Source of the DNA: Spirodela intermedia
Lineage: Eukaryota > Streptophyta > Magnoliopsida > Alismatales > Araceae
Assembly (NCBI GenBank): GCA_902729315.2
Contig: LR746277.1
Location: forward strand, 815,501 to 879,500
Length of the DNA: 64,000 nucleotides
Reading direction: 5' to 3'
Shown here: positions 16,953-29,205 of the stretch, one piece after another
Layout: each line of letters opens with the position of its first letter
Numbering within the stretch: position 1 is the stretch's first letter
Program-made: the position numbers and the translations under genes
Notes under the pieces: model-generated
The model's input: only the letters and a program-made list of their open reading frames with translations
Told to the model about the DNA's origin: nothing
Database searches by the model: none

Positions 16953-17784
16953 CTCTTTCTCTATCTCTCTCTGAAGGAATATGAACTTCTCCAGGGATGA
17001 CGGGGGCTATTCACATCAAAGGCGTGCAGGTCACGAAATACAAGAGGTTGTATACGCTCGCTCTATCTTGTTCTAGGCGTTCTACTGCTGCTGATACTAG
17101 GGTTTTGCAGGTCCGTAGTATCTGCTGAGGACGAGTGGCCCTCAAAGTACAGCAAAGTTTTCCTAGAAGTAAGGGTTCTTCTCTTCTGTTTCTCTAGTAT
17201 GTCTTCTCTCCGTTTTCTGTTCTCGGTTTCTGCAACACTACTTGTTTTTTTTCTCTTTCTGTCGTCTTGAAATATCATGAAATCCTCTACTGCATCTGCA
17301 GCATCTCCTCTCATTGTTTTCTGTTCTCCCTGGTTTCTGTAACCCTAGTTCTTTTTCTCGTTTTGTCGTCTTGAATACCATGAAATTTCTCTACTCCTTC
17401 CTGCAGCATCTCTCCTCTGTTCATTTTCTCTTCTTCCTGGTTTCTGCAACCCTAGTTTTTTTTTCCTATTTCTGTCATCTTGGATACCATGAAATGCGAA
17501 GGATTGGGGATGATGATCGGCGTGCTTTGGTGAACTTGCAATGTACCTCTGACCATGGTGACTGCCATGGCTCTTGATAGTCTTCAAGAATTAATCCCTT
17601 CAAGTGGAATACAATGCTGATTTAATCTTTATTTAGAATACATACCCTCCGAAACTTAATGGAAAACTATCAAGTGTTTGATTTCTAAGTGAAGAGTTAC
17701 TTCAAGTGCAGCTTGATGACGGACTGGAGCTATCCTTCACTGACAAGAGGCGTTTTGCCAGAGTTCGCCTGCTTCAAAATGTTG

Positions 17785-17820
<36 letters not shown>

Positions 17821-20800
17821 AATCTTGCTTCTCATTGCTTTCATTTTGTCTGTTCTTTTGTCTTTCGAGAGTATTGAGTGTTAATGGTTTTTTTTTTTTG
17901 TTTTTAATCTCATAGCCTGAATCTTCGCCTCCAATTTCTGAGCTTGGTCCAGATGCTTTTCTGGAGCCCATGAAGTTGAATGAATTTATAGAGTCCTTGA
18001 GCAGTAAGAAGGTTTCAATTAAGGCTCTATTGCTTGACCAGGTCAGAAGTGTTCATTTATTTGACAAATTTCATCTTAAAGAAATATTGTTTCATACTCG
18101 TGAAATTCCATTTTTCTTTATCTTAATTTCCCCCCAGAAGGTTGGATCCATGAAAATTCAATTATTTCTTTTCTACCCAAAAAAGGGTGCAAATTAACTT
18201 TCCTCCTTGTAACGCCTACAGATGGGAAATTCGGATCATATCGAAGTACGTACATTTTTTTATTTTTTCCGGAATAATTTCCATGAACTTTAGGCACAAG
18301 GGTTCATAATTTAGGGTTTGGAGGACATACACCTGAGACGAGAATGCTCCATCATCATCATTATCATCACCATATGATGCACTGCTCTTGAGAAGGGATC
18401 TCCTTTTACAGATTATCTTGACTAATTCGATTTTGATGGTGCCAATTGGATATATGGTGAATATAGTGTGTTATTTATTCGAGGGCTCTGGATTTTAGGA
18501 ATAAGGGTTTTCAAAACGTCTACCAGCTTATCAAGTCAGTGTCATTACCTTTGCCTACTGTGTATGTGTGCCAGCTTCCAGTTCCTACCCAATATGGAGA
18601 TACCCCCGGACCTACCTAATATGTCTCTTATGTCTGTGAATCATGGTGCTGCAAGTTTATTTAACCCTCCTCCATGATGCTCCGTTGACTTTCATGGTTT
18701 CTTATCTGCACCAATCACAGCTTGGATGTGATCATTTGATCGTAATTTCTGCTTTTCAAGAGAAGAAAATGTGGTGAGCTTTTGACAATGTTGTAAAGAA
18801 GCGCCATTGATTTAGCCTAGCATTTGAAAAAAATATATGGTACCTTCACTGAACTTTCTTATTTGGGTTATCTTTATCTGGGAGTTCATTACCTCACTTT
18901 TCTGCTATTATCTGGGTAATCCTGTGTCTGGAGTTCACTTTCTGAAAAAAGAAAAAAGAAAAAAAAGTAATGCAACTTCGTGGACTATGTTAATTATGAT
19001 CAGATGAGGAAAGTGATTGGAACAGTATAATAAATCTTTAAGCAATATTCGACATCAAAGAATTGGCTGGCATTTGGAGCTGTTCATTTCCTTGGTGGAT
19101 TTCTTCTTCTCCTGTCATTTTCAAACTCATCAATTGATCATTTTTGAGTTCATTCTCTCTCCCAATGGTTTCTTTCCCCTAAACATACGGCATAGCCGTG
19201 GGCACTTCTCCATTCATCTGCTGGTAAGAGGAGGGAGAGTCCTTCACAGTTATAGTGATCCAACCTCTTTGACCTTACAATCTGGGTTTGCTGGATTTCA
19301 AAATTTCTTTATTTGCCGGCCTGCTGTAATTTTCCATCAAATGGTTCTTTCCTAAAATAATATGGGAAAAAATATTCTAGCCTCTCACAGCATAAGCCGT
19401 TGGAACTGATTTAATAAGATGGCTCACTATGAAGGTTCCTCATTCTTATCACCAAGCCATTTGATTATAACTGGCAAGCACACATGGTTTGCCGAGAAAC
19501 ATGGTCACTGTCGCATTGTACTGATAATTGCCTTATTAGAGAGCTATGAATTGCCTCCTCCACTTTTCAAACTATTGACAGACACCTTGACACTGAGTTC
19601 TCTGGGGAATCTTCTAGCCTATTTAATGTCTGATTTTACTGCATAATGTAGATAATTTTTTGTCGACTTTCCTGATGAAGGCTTCTTTCTGCAGAGTTAC
19701 ATCGCAGGCATTGGGAATTGGATCGCAGATGAAGTGCTTTATCAAGTTAGTCTGCAATTCCCTTTTTGTTGAAACTTAGCCTCCCTCATTTGCTTGGGTT
19801 TCACAACACTAGCTATTTATATTTTTGTTGTGTGGAATCGGTCATCTCCTAAGTTTAGAATCGTATGGCTCATCTCATGTCTATTATCAAACCACGAGAA
19901 AAAAAAAGGACCTCCTTTAGCACCCGGTGATCACTGTGGGCAATTTGCCACCTTTATTTTTCTCATGACTCCTTTTCGAACATGGAGTATGTTGAATTGA
20001 TGTGTCATGGAACAATGCATGCAGTTTACCTCATGATTCAATATTCAGTGCGACCTACCATCAAACCATGAAAAAAAAAAACCTCCTTTAGTGCCCAGTG
20101 ATCGCTGTGGTCAATTTGCCTCTAGTTTTCTCATGACTCCTTTTCAAACATGGTTTCTTTTATTTTCAGCAATCAGAATGATTAGATAACCTGCGATGAA
20201 TGACACTAGTATGTTGAACTGATGTGACATGGATCAATGCATGCAGCTTACCTCATGATTCAGTATTTCATGCGACCTACTTGTACTTGCTGACAGGCGA
20301 GAATTCATCCTCTCCAAATGGCCGCAAGCCTGACGCGGGACAAATGTGAGGAGTTGCTCAAATGCATCAAAGAGGTCAGTCATGCATTCTGACGAAGATG
20401 TTCTTGCGGTGTGGCCGTCCTAGTTCTCTGAAAGATGGGATATTTGTCATGATTATTGAAGCAATTGGAGAGATATTACCACATGTAGGTTGTTCATTAT
20501 GCGGTTGGAGTTGATGCCGACTGTGGCCGTTTTCCAGTTGAATGGCTGTTTCATTTTCGATGGGGGAAGAAGCCTGGGAAAGTCAACGGTAAGGGGCAAT
20601 GTAAAGATCGTAGCAGTATCGACTGACATATATTGCCTGCCTCTACAGGTTCTTGAGAAGGCAGTGGAAGTTGGAGCAGATAGTAGTCGATTTCCTAGTG
20701 ATTGGGTTTTCCATTCCCGCGACAAGAAGCCCGGGGAGGCATTCGTCGACGGTCTGGTTTCTCAACCCAGAGAGGGTTCTTGATATGATTCTGCCGAGTG

Positions 20801-20889
20801 GTCTGCTTTCCTAATGCGGCAAAATCTAGTGTAATGTTTGCATCGGTAGTCTGAAAGGGGTTGACATGAAACGTAGTAACTTTGTTTAT

Positions 20890-20927
<38 letters not shown>

Positions 20928-21589
20928 GAATATTTTTTTTCTCAATCTCGGCATTGAACTCCTATGAAGGGTGATGTTGTGGGCAAGCTGGGTAAAGGAG
21001 ATGGAGGAGGATCTTCTTTCTTGAATGATTTCCTCCAACCAGATAGTAGTAGTATTCCTGAGGTTTTGGGTGTCTTTTTCAGGTAAGAAGATCGAGTTCA
21101 TCTCGGCAGCTGGAAGGGTAAGTGTTCCATGCTAAAAGAAACCCTTTTCTGGTAGGGTGGATAAAAGATTCCCTGATCTGACACTTTTCGCCTTCTGTTT
21201 TGGCTCAGACTACTGCTTATGTGCCGGAGCTGCAGAAGCTGGATCATGCCAAATCTGGAGATGCTTCCTCCACTGTGTCCAGGAAGTCAAGGTCAACGAC
21301 CAGAGCAGCTAGAAAGAGTGTGAGAGTGGACCCGGATGAGGGGGAAGAGCTGGTCAGTGAGGGAGAAGAAGGCGGAGAGTTGGACAGCGGGGAAAGGGGC
21401 CCCACCAGGAAGAAGGCTCAGAGGGCAATCAAGGCTTCCAAAAAGGCTCCCACAGAGAAGAGAACCAAGTCTGTGGGAACCACGGACGATGTGGGAGACC
21501 AGGAGAGGAAAGAAGTTGAGAAGGGAGCAGCGAAAGAGGAAACGGTGGTGATAGTCAAAGGGAGAAGAAGTAGAAGAAAGGTGCAGTAG
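16669..21589 (+). CDS. FPG1: Formamidopyrimidine-DNA glycosylase (FPG/MMH)
   Basis: Base-excision-repair glycosylase/AP lyase that removes oxidised purines such as 8-oxoguanine and FapyG. Ten exons stay in frame: 16669-16897, 16995-17046, 17111-17168, 17712-17780, 17916-18041, 19695-19745, 20297-20374, 20649-20751, 21083-21117, 21209-21589 (393 aa plus TAG). The start MPELPEVE supplies the catalytic N-terminal Pro and the following Glu after Met removal. Other marks are the KGKNLWF segment, DKRRFARVRL, and the helix-two-turn-helix region SYIAGIGNWIADEVLYQARIHP that binds DNA. The C-terminal zinc finger of bacterial Fpg is replaced by KKIEFISAAGR, as is normal in plants. The last exon encodes a Lys/Arg/Glu-rich tail (about 115 residues) with basic clusters that could serve nuclear import and DNA binding. 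Length matches plant FPG (about 390 aa). Plant FPG genes are known for alternative splicing of the 3' exons, which the short exon 9 would allow. Intact. Confidence 0.95.
17195..17500 (+). repeat. Three-copy ~105-bp tandem repeat in FPG intron 3
   Basis: Three degenerate copies containing TTTTCTGTTCTC, GGTTTCTGCAACCCTAG, GTCGTCTTGAA and ATACCATGAAAT, beginning near 17215, 17317 and 17423. The region is pyrimidine-rich. Confidence 0.8.
19884..20280 (+). repeat. Tandem duplication in FPG intron 6 upstream of exon 7
   Basis: Two direct copies, 19884-20058 and 20059-20280, share ATCAAACCA, an A-run, CCTCCTTTAG, CAGTGATC, TCTCATGACTCC, the pair AATGCATGCAG/TTACCTCATGATTCA, and end at GCGACCTAC. 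The second copy has about 47 extra bases. It lies just before the acceptor of exon 7. Confidence 0.85.
20894..20926. repeat. (CT)16 microsatellite in FPG intron 8
   Basis: Uninterrupted CT dinucleotides between exon 8 and exon 9. Confidence 0.95.
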
Positions 21590-21689
21590 AAGCCCCTCCA
21601 GTGAAGCAGAATTCAGTCGGGCCATTTTTGGATCGGCAAACCCGATGACGAGGTTCTAAGGTTTCTGAGATCACGCTGAAGATCCTGGT

Positions 21690-21693
<4 letters not shown>

Positions 21694-21733
<40 letters not shown>
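21694..21733. repeat. (CT)20 microsatellite downstream of FPG
   Basis: Uninterrupted CT dinucleotides about 100 bp after the FPG stop, likely in the 3' UTR. Confidence 0.95.
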
Positions 21734-21737
<4 letters not shown>

Positions 21738-22179
21738 TTGTGTAGAGATGAACTGTATATTTGTAGAATCAGGGCTATTTTGGGTTGACCACAGCGGACA
21801 AGCTGCATGTTTTGATCGAATTTCTTGGAGATGAGGGCCCATTTCTGTGGTCAACGATCACTTCCCTGCACTACATTCTTTCCAAATCCATCTGGGAAAC
21901 TTTGGATCAACAGAATATAATATCACAAGAAGCAATAGTTTCTCAAAGTGTATGACTTCTTTTAGACTATGATGAAAATTGATAATCCATCCAGTTGGCT
22001 AGTTCACAGCCACCATCTAGTTCATATGTGGAAAGAATCTAATCGATGATGCCCAGAAACCAGAAAGAGGTTTCCTTCCTTCAAGAACTCGGCAAGAACA
22101 GCATCTTCTAATACAATCCAAATAATCAATGCGTAGAACTCGGCAAGAATATAATAAAGCGTGAAGAAAAGGAAGATGA

Positions 22180-22990
22180 TCTACGCACCTGCAACCAAGA
22201 ACTCGCTCCCCTGGATCTTCACAACTGCTTTGCGCGATCTTGATGCCGTACTCCCCCTCGATCCTCTCCTGGATCTCCCTGGGAATCATGTCCCTTCTTT
22301 CTCGAATGTGGGGGCAAGACCAGGTTGCAGATGAAGGCAGAGGAGCACTGCTTATGGTCTCTCCATGGCAAGGAGCCATGGCAGCTGTGAGTTCCATGGT
22401 AGCTGGTGATCATCCAGGCTCCTGCTCTCTTTCGCCGCCATGCCCCCCATCTTCCACCTGCACTGCTCCCGCTGCAGGCGGATCAGAGTCAGCCTGTTCG
22501 AGGAAGATCTCTGCGTTCTAAACTGGTGGTTCTTCCCCATGAAGCACAGGGAGACAGTGGAGATGAGGTCCTCCTTCGTCGAGAACAGATCTCCGAAGCT
22601 GAACTCGGACATGGTGGTGAAGGTCGAATGTTCCTCGCTCGCCGCCGGATCTTCCACGCAGCAGCCTTCGGTGTGCTTTCCAGAGGAGCTGACTTCATCC
22701 TCAACGCCCGCGTTGCTTCTCGCATCTGGAGGAGATCGGTCACCTCATTGACGGTGGAGGACCTATGAATCCGCGCGCCATTGTTGGAGTCGTAGTGAAC
22801 AGGGGCCATTGCTTCCTTCTCGACATACACGCTCACAGATATTAGTTCCTCGCTGGGAAACTTGTACTTCAGTTTCAGACGGAAATCGTCGAGGCTGTAA
22901 TCGGTATTACAGCTGATGATTTGCTCGAGTTCATTCAGCCTGCAGTTCGAAGGCTACTGGCGGGTCCATCACATCCTCACAGTAGGACCT
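22180..22990 (-). pseudogene. N-terminal part of a MULE/MUSTANG-like transposase
   Basis: Read on the minus strand, a first segment (about 22930-22740) resembles the PB1-like domain found at the N terminus of MUSTANG-A and other plant MULE proteins (NELEQIISC..., LKLKYKFPSEELISV). A second segment (about 22620-22200) resembles the MuDR plant-transposase domain: FSFGDLFSTKEDLI, CxWKM, then WMITSYHGTHSC-like residues and RDMIPREIQERIEGEYGIKI. Moving between segments needs frame changes near 22600 and 22410, so as read it is broken. At about 22187 the frame meets a good donor (CAG then GTGCGT), as in an intron-containing transposase gene. The catalytic MULE domain, SWIM zinc finger and terminal inverted repeats were not found; the minus strand below 22017 shows nothing similar. 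Truncated element or remnant of a domesticated gene. Confidence 0.6.
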
Positions 22991-23316
22991 GAGGGAAGCA
23001 AGGCGGTGCTACTTGACTCTGACAGGACGCAAAGGATCCGCGGCATCAGTCTCAAGAAGAGTAGTGAAGTAGAGGTTTGCCTCATCAAAGTGACTGACCA
23101 GCTCCTTTTGATCTTCTTATTTTCTGACTCTTGTACTTTCCTCGGGAGTCATATCGAGGTGCACCCCTTCTCAGTTATCTTATAGTTTTGTCTAGACACC
23201 CAACTAGTATGTCTTCCTCTCCTCCATCTTAACTACTTCTATATACCCTTGACCCTATCCCTCACACCCACGGGACTCCTTTCGGTAAATAAATAAGAAA
23301 AGGGGACCTATCCATT

Positions 23317-23328
23317 TGGTATCAGAGG
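23317..23328 (+). other. Primer-binding site (initiator tRNA-Met type)
   Basis: TGGTATCAGAGG matches the complement of the 3' end of plant initiator tRNA-Met at 11 of 12 bases. It places the end of the former 5' LTR near 23314 (TATCCA). Confidence 0.75.
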
Positions 23329-26300
23329 CCTCACCATACCTCATCAACAACTCATGACTCGAGCTCATTGAGAAGTAACAGGAGGAACTTGGCCCTCTCC
23401 ACACTCCAAAAAGAGATTACAGACCTCATCAACAATGACACTTCAACGCGTGGTGAATTTGGCTGCCATCAAACAACAACTCAGGTATATTATCAAAAGC
23501 CTTGATGGGCTACATCGGCCTTCACCACAGTCAGAGGTTATTTGCCCAACCAGCTACACAGGTGTTCTCTCACTCCACAGGCGACAAGGAGAGTTTGGTC
23601 ACGTTCGTATCTCAAAGTATAAGGATCTCCGCAATTAGCTGAACCTAGCAATTGGGCAGACGCTTTAACCCCCCACCACACCAAGGGGAACTCGGACTGC
23701 ACAGTCGCAAGCTAGAAATGACGTTGTTCTATGGAAATGACCTAGAAGACTGGGTGTTCCACTCAGAACTCAGCATGTGTTGACTGTCCTCTCGTGATAA
23801 ACTCATCACAACTAGCTTGAGTCTTGAAGGGAGGGCATTGGCATGGTTCAAGTGGATGGACGCTCGCGAACACTTCCAAAGATTGGATAACTTCTGTTGG
23901 TTCCTTCTGGAGTGTTTCAGTCCCAACCACATCGGAGCTCTTTGCCAAGGCTTCCTCAACATCAAACGGCTAGGCATAGTTGCAAAATATCGAGAAGAGT
24001 TCAAGTTGAAGGTGGTGGCCCTTGGCAACCTTCTGGAAAACATCCTTAAAAGCACATTCCTCAAAGACTTATAGAAGGATATCTAGGCCGAAGTCTCACT
24101 CCTTGAGCCAATGGGGTTGGGGGCTATCATGTGCACCTTTGAGGGTGACTTCGGAAGCTCGAGGAAGTTTCTTGGGGGTAATCGAGAATGGACCATAACT
24201 TTCGGCAACATAAGGATCCCAAATTGTCGCTCACTCGTTGCAAGCCCATTGAGAGCAAGGTCCCTAGAACCAGAGCGCCTATTCTTAAACCGGCTGAAGC
24301 ATCGCAGTATTAAGGCATGCAACTTACTTCTGTGAAGATACAAGTCCAATGAGCATTGGGCATGTGCTTTTCTTGTAATGTGAAGTATGCCTCGAGGAAC
24401 TAGTGCACTTAGGGGCTCCAGATCATGGTCGTAGAAGAGGAGGTGAATTCGTTAGACACCGATGCAGACATGTCAGCCGACATAGTGGCTGACCAAAAGA
24501 AAATTTGGAAGTCTCTCTCCATTATCTCGACGATATTGAGCCAACTGGAACTCTCAAATTCAAGATAATGATCTAGAATAGGGAAATTTCTATCTTGGTT
24601 GATACTGGCAACACCCACACTTTTATATCCAAGTAGGTAGTAATCGATCTCAACCTGTCAATAATCCAGATATCTCAGTTTTAGGTGATCACAAGGACAT
24701 GTGAGAAGTTGGTTGGCTCCATCCTCTATCAAGCTACCACAATCGAGCTTCAAGCATTGATGATATAAAAGGATCTCTTGGTTATCCCTCCAGCCAATGT
24801 AGATGTAGTCTTGAGGCTTAAGTGGATGAAAACCCTGTGGAAGATTGAGGTAGACTTTGACTAGTGGACGGATTCGTTCATGGTAGGGTTGGAGTGCATT
24901 ACGCTCTAAGCAGACTTACCCACAACCCCAGTAAACAGTACTTTCAAGGAGCTGTCCAAGGTCCTTTGTACCTACGATCTGATCATAGAGCTCTTCTAGA
25001 TAGAGCATCTACTTGAGGCAGCCTCTGATACAGAGCTTGAAACCAGCCTCCAACAAACCTTTCCAATCATTTTTGAATCTGTCAACAACTTACCATTGGC
25101 CTGTGAAGTGGATCACATGATCCCACTAGAGGCTAATGCAAAATCCATCAACAATTGTCATTTCTAATACCCTCATTTTTGAAAGATGGAACTGAAGAGG
25201 ATGGTCTACGAATGTTTACCTCCAAGGTCATCCAACACTCAACAAGCCCATACTCCAGCCCCATGCTATTGGTGAGGAAGAAGAATAGTTTGTGGCATTT
25301 TTACATGGACTATCATACCCTCATCTACATCATCATGCCCGAACAATTCTCGACTCTCATCATCGAGGAACTTATAGACAAGCTCAGTGATGTCTAAATC
25401 TTTTGTAAGCTTGATCGGCTCGGGCTACCATTAGATAAGAGTTCAGAGCAAAGACATCCCAAGCCTTCCCCACACACGAGGGACACTACAAGTTTCTAGT
25501 CATATTATTTGGGCTCTTCAATGCACTGGCCACCTTCTAGGCACTAATGAACCATAGATCTTCCCAGCTATGTAGGTTTTTATTCATCTTCTTTGATGAT
25601 ATCTTGGTTTACAACTCAAGCCCCGAGGAACATGATGAATACCTAAGATGTATGCTAGCCATTCTCCACACCAAGACCATGCACCTCAACTTGAAAAAGT
25701 GTTCTTTTGGGTAAGCTCAAAAGGCATCATACTTAGGCCATAGGTTCTCAGTGGAGGCTGTGCATGTCGGCTCTGAAAAGATCGAGGTTGTCATCTAGTG
25801 GTTTTTGCCAACAAGGACCCACCAGCACTAGGGCTTCCTTAATCTAATGAGTTATTATAGGCACTTCATCACACATTATGGAATGATAGCTTGTTTACTT
25901 ACCCAACAACTTGAGGACATATTAAATTGAGAACCTAAAGCAGACATGACTTTCTGACAACTCAAGGAGGCCCTCATGACCACTATGATACTCCCTCTCC
26001 CTAATTACTTCGTTCTTTTTGGGATGGAAGTCGATGCTTCAAGTTGTGGCATCGAGGCTTTCCTCATAGAATGCCAAAAGCCCATCACTTACTTCAATAG
26101 GGCCCTCTCAATTCTGCACTAATTGAGATGGTCTATTAGTGAGAACTCATTGTTATCATCTTGGTCATCCTCAAATGAAAGTATTATTTACTCAGTGCCA
26201 AGTTTGTTATTTTCATTGACCAAAAGAGTCTCAAATACATTCTTGATCAAAAACATATTTTCTAACACTATCAAAAGTGGATTGATGAGATCATCAACTT

Positions 26301-27031
26301 TCAATCTAAGGTGCCATCCAAAATTAGGGTCAATAACAAAATAATAGACATGTTGTTTTGACAACCTGACGATATTACATACAACAATTGCGATTTACAC
26401 AGACTGAAGTCGATGGACGACCGAAGTGGATGGACGATCAATAACAAAAAATAGAAGTGTTGTCATCTAAGACTATTCTCTCAATCCATGGCTATGGACA
26501 ATCCTATAAGACCTTTGAACCTAGTTAGAGAGGTGGCTCAAATATTTCTAATGGTACAAAGGCCTATCCCACTGTAGATAGTTGATAATTACACATATTT
26601 CTTAGTTTATTCTTATGCTTCTTGATGAATTCTACATTTTAGTATTAGGGAGGCACTCAAGGTTCATGCGCACATACAAACAATTGGGTCAAAACATGAC
26701 CTAAACCTAAATGAAAAAGGTAGTCTGTGATAATGTTGGTGTCTACAAGATCTATCAAAGGAACATGTGCAAGACTTTACAACTAGTGGATCTCCTATAA
26801 CTACTATTCATTTCCAAGTGCATCTAGGAGGACATATTGATAACTTTCATCGAAGAACTCCTAAAGTTCGAAGGGTTCATCACTATCCTTGTGGTTATGG
26901 ACTACCTTAATAAGTACACACATTTCTCTCTAATCAAACATCATTTCACAACAAGTGAGATTGTTTGTATTCTTTAGAGACATTGTCTATTTACACAGAA
27001 TCTCTCAATCCATACTAAGTGATCATGATAA

Positions 27032-27327
27032 GGTCTTCATGAAAAGCATTTTTTTTTTGGCCTTTGTTCTTTGGGCCGAACTTTCGAGAGGTCACCCTCT
27101 TGAAACTTCACACACCCTATTACATTGGCCTCATAACTGAATTGGGCCAAACTTTACACACTGAAACACTTGAAGTCACAATCACAATCTTTGTGGGCTA
27201 AGGTGCCTTTTAGAACTTAGTTGGAGTAGCATGTTTGGGGAGTGCTCCCACTTGAGTACACTTAACTATAGAGTTTCCTTTTCTACTCCATAACGACTTC
27301 ACCCACTTGTGAGGGTCTTCATGAAAA
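27032..27327 (-). mobile_element. Poly(A)-tailed retroposon (SINE-like, 5S-rRNA-like motifs) inside Gypsy integrase
   Basis: The 14-bp sequence GGTCTTCATGAAAA occurs at 27032-27045 and 27314-27327 and flanks a 268-bp insertion. On the minus strand the insertion ends in ten A residues (27049-27058) plus TGC, the form of a reverse-transcribed retroposon. The flanking integrase reading (DKVFMK before, then residues matching YHPQTDGQT-type integrase) is continuous if the insertion is removed. On the minus strand, 27275-27243 resembles the 5S rRNA internal promoter (AACTC, AGTTAAG, GT), and 27097-27088 is GGGTGACCTC, an exact match to the 5S box C region. The two are about 145 bp apart instead of adjacent. 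Family unknown. Confidence 0.7.
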
Positions 27328-28050
27328 TGATTTGACAAGAGCTTATCAAGTTATAGGGCACTCTCCTCTAGTAGATAAGCATGTACCATCCCTAAATTGG
27401 CAATCAAACCAAAGTCATAAACCACAGGCAAGAGATGTACTTATGTTGTTTTGCAAGCAATTGACCCTAATAATTGAGCAAATGACTCGCTTAGGTAGAA
27501 TATTGGTACAATGCAACTTTCATAACTTTATAGACACCACTTCTTTCTCTATCATCTATGGCAGACCCTTGCTAGGCCTCTTGTCATAAAAAGCTAGTGT
27601 GGCATGGATGGACAAGGTCGATCGTTTGCTGTAGAAATGTGACATTGTCCTTTGTCAGCTTAAGGAACATTTGACCCATGCCTAACAAAAGATGAAAGTA
27701 TATGCAGACCAGCACTATCGAGAGCTTAAGTTTGAGGTAGACAATCACATCAACCTTCATCTTTGGCCATATTGGCAATGCTTCCTTGCAAAGTGTCCCT
27801 ATGAGAAGCTCACCTCCACTATTTCAAGTCATTCAAAATTGTGAAAAAGGTAAGAATGGTCATCTATTAGCTCACCCTACCTCTGACTATGGTAATCCAC
27901 CTAGTTTTCCATGTGTCTCAACTCAAGAGAGTAGTAGGGATGTCAACCAACTCAGCCATGACCCAGCTATTGTTAGACAAGGATCTTGCATGGACAATGT
28001 CATGGCATGCCTCATCGAGAACTTACTAACATCATCGGGAGTCATCTAGG

Positions 28051-28688
28051 TTTATGTGAAATGAAGTAACCTCATTTCCATCTGCAGATATTTTCCCATT
28101 GTAGAACATAAATAATGATGCTATTCGATGCCATTTCTAGGTCTTCATCCACAATCTATAGAGAGGAGAGAGATTTGATTATGTCATAAATCAATGCACC
28201 AAAAATATTATCTAGCAGTCGCAATTGATACTACACTCAAATGCTCAAAGTCTTATACAATACAATCGGCCTTTGATCAAGATGCAGCCATAAATTTATG
28301 GATACCTCAACAACTTCGATCTCGATGATAAAAAGGCCACATATAGAAGGTAGAAGCTATATAAGTCACATGCTCGATGAATTTGAGCTCTGAAAAGTTA
28401 CAATGGATGAATGACTAGAGGAGAGGGGGAGATGGAAAAGGGAGCAAAATAATTAACGTTGGAAGTAGGAGGGGCTTGGTGGAGAGGAAGGGAGAGGAGT
28501 GTACTTAGCACTAGGTTTTGCCAAAAGAGGAGACAATGAAGGCAAATCAACTAGGGCAATCTCCAAAGAAGAGGGAGATAATGGAGGGAGGGAAGAGGAT
28601 GGCTCACTAGGGAATGATGTTGTTGAGCTGTGAAGCAGCAAGGAGGAAGGGCCTTTGTAGAAAGAAGCAAGAGAGAGAGTGAGAGAGA

Positions 28689-28722
<34 letters not shown>

Positions 28723-29123
28723 CCTATGAGGAAAGTCATTTAACATCTTAAAATAGGAACCAATTTGGCACTATTTCTAAATTAAAAACATCTATGATAC
28801 AAGGTTTTCATCAAACTAATAGTCTTCCATATAGTATGTTATGAACATAAATCTCAATCTTAGTTTTAAAGAGGGTACAAAAACATCAGAGGGGGGAAAT
28901 GAATTAATCTTTTTATGAATCACTCTTTAATCATTAGTCTTTTATCTAGAATATGAAACATGGATTTGTAGTGGTTTGGCACACCCTACTTAAAATAGAA
29001 ATGCTAAAGACCAAGGCTTCAACTATCTTCCACTAGACCTAACAATCTAGCCAACTTGAGTATGCTTTCCTAAAAACCTTTTCATTTATAAAAGATTAAT
29101 AATACAATAAGCTTAATCTAGTC

Positions 29124-29205
<82 letters not shown>

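Larger units (their letters stand above)
23300..28050 (+). mobile_element. Degenerate Ty3/Gypsy LTR retrotransposon
   Basis: Coding modules occur in Gypsy order on the plus strand, full of stops and frame shifts. Gag is at about 23700-24075 (SLEGRALAWFKWMDA and following). A partial zinc knuckle (CFSC) is near 24370. Protease is near 24595 (LVDTGNTHTFIS, with the DTG intact). Reverse transcriptase spans about 25150-25740 (YSSPMLLVRKK, then FDDILVYNSSPEEH). RNase H is at about 25985-26120 (EVDASSCGIEAFL). Integrase runs about 26840-27590, with a final linker to about 27800. A primer-binding site lies at 23317-23328. No LTR pair is evident, and the integrase is split by a separate insertion at 27046-27313. 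Long dead. Confidence 0.88.

Noticed and set aside
21293-21625. Minus-strand frame opposite the last FPG exon
   Set aside because: Shadow of the Lys/Glu-rich FPG tail.
28453-28746. Minus-strand Ser/Leu-rich frames near 28.6 kb
   Set aside because: Produced by the GA/CT microsatellite; no codon bias or domain.
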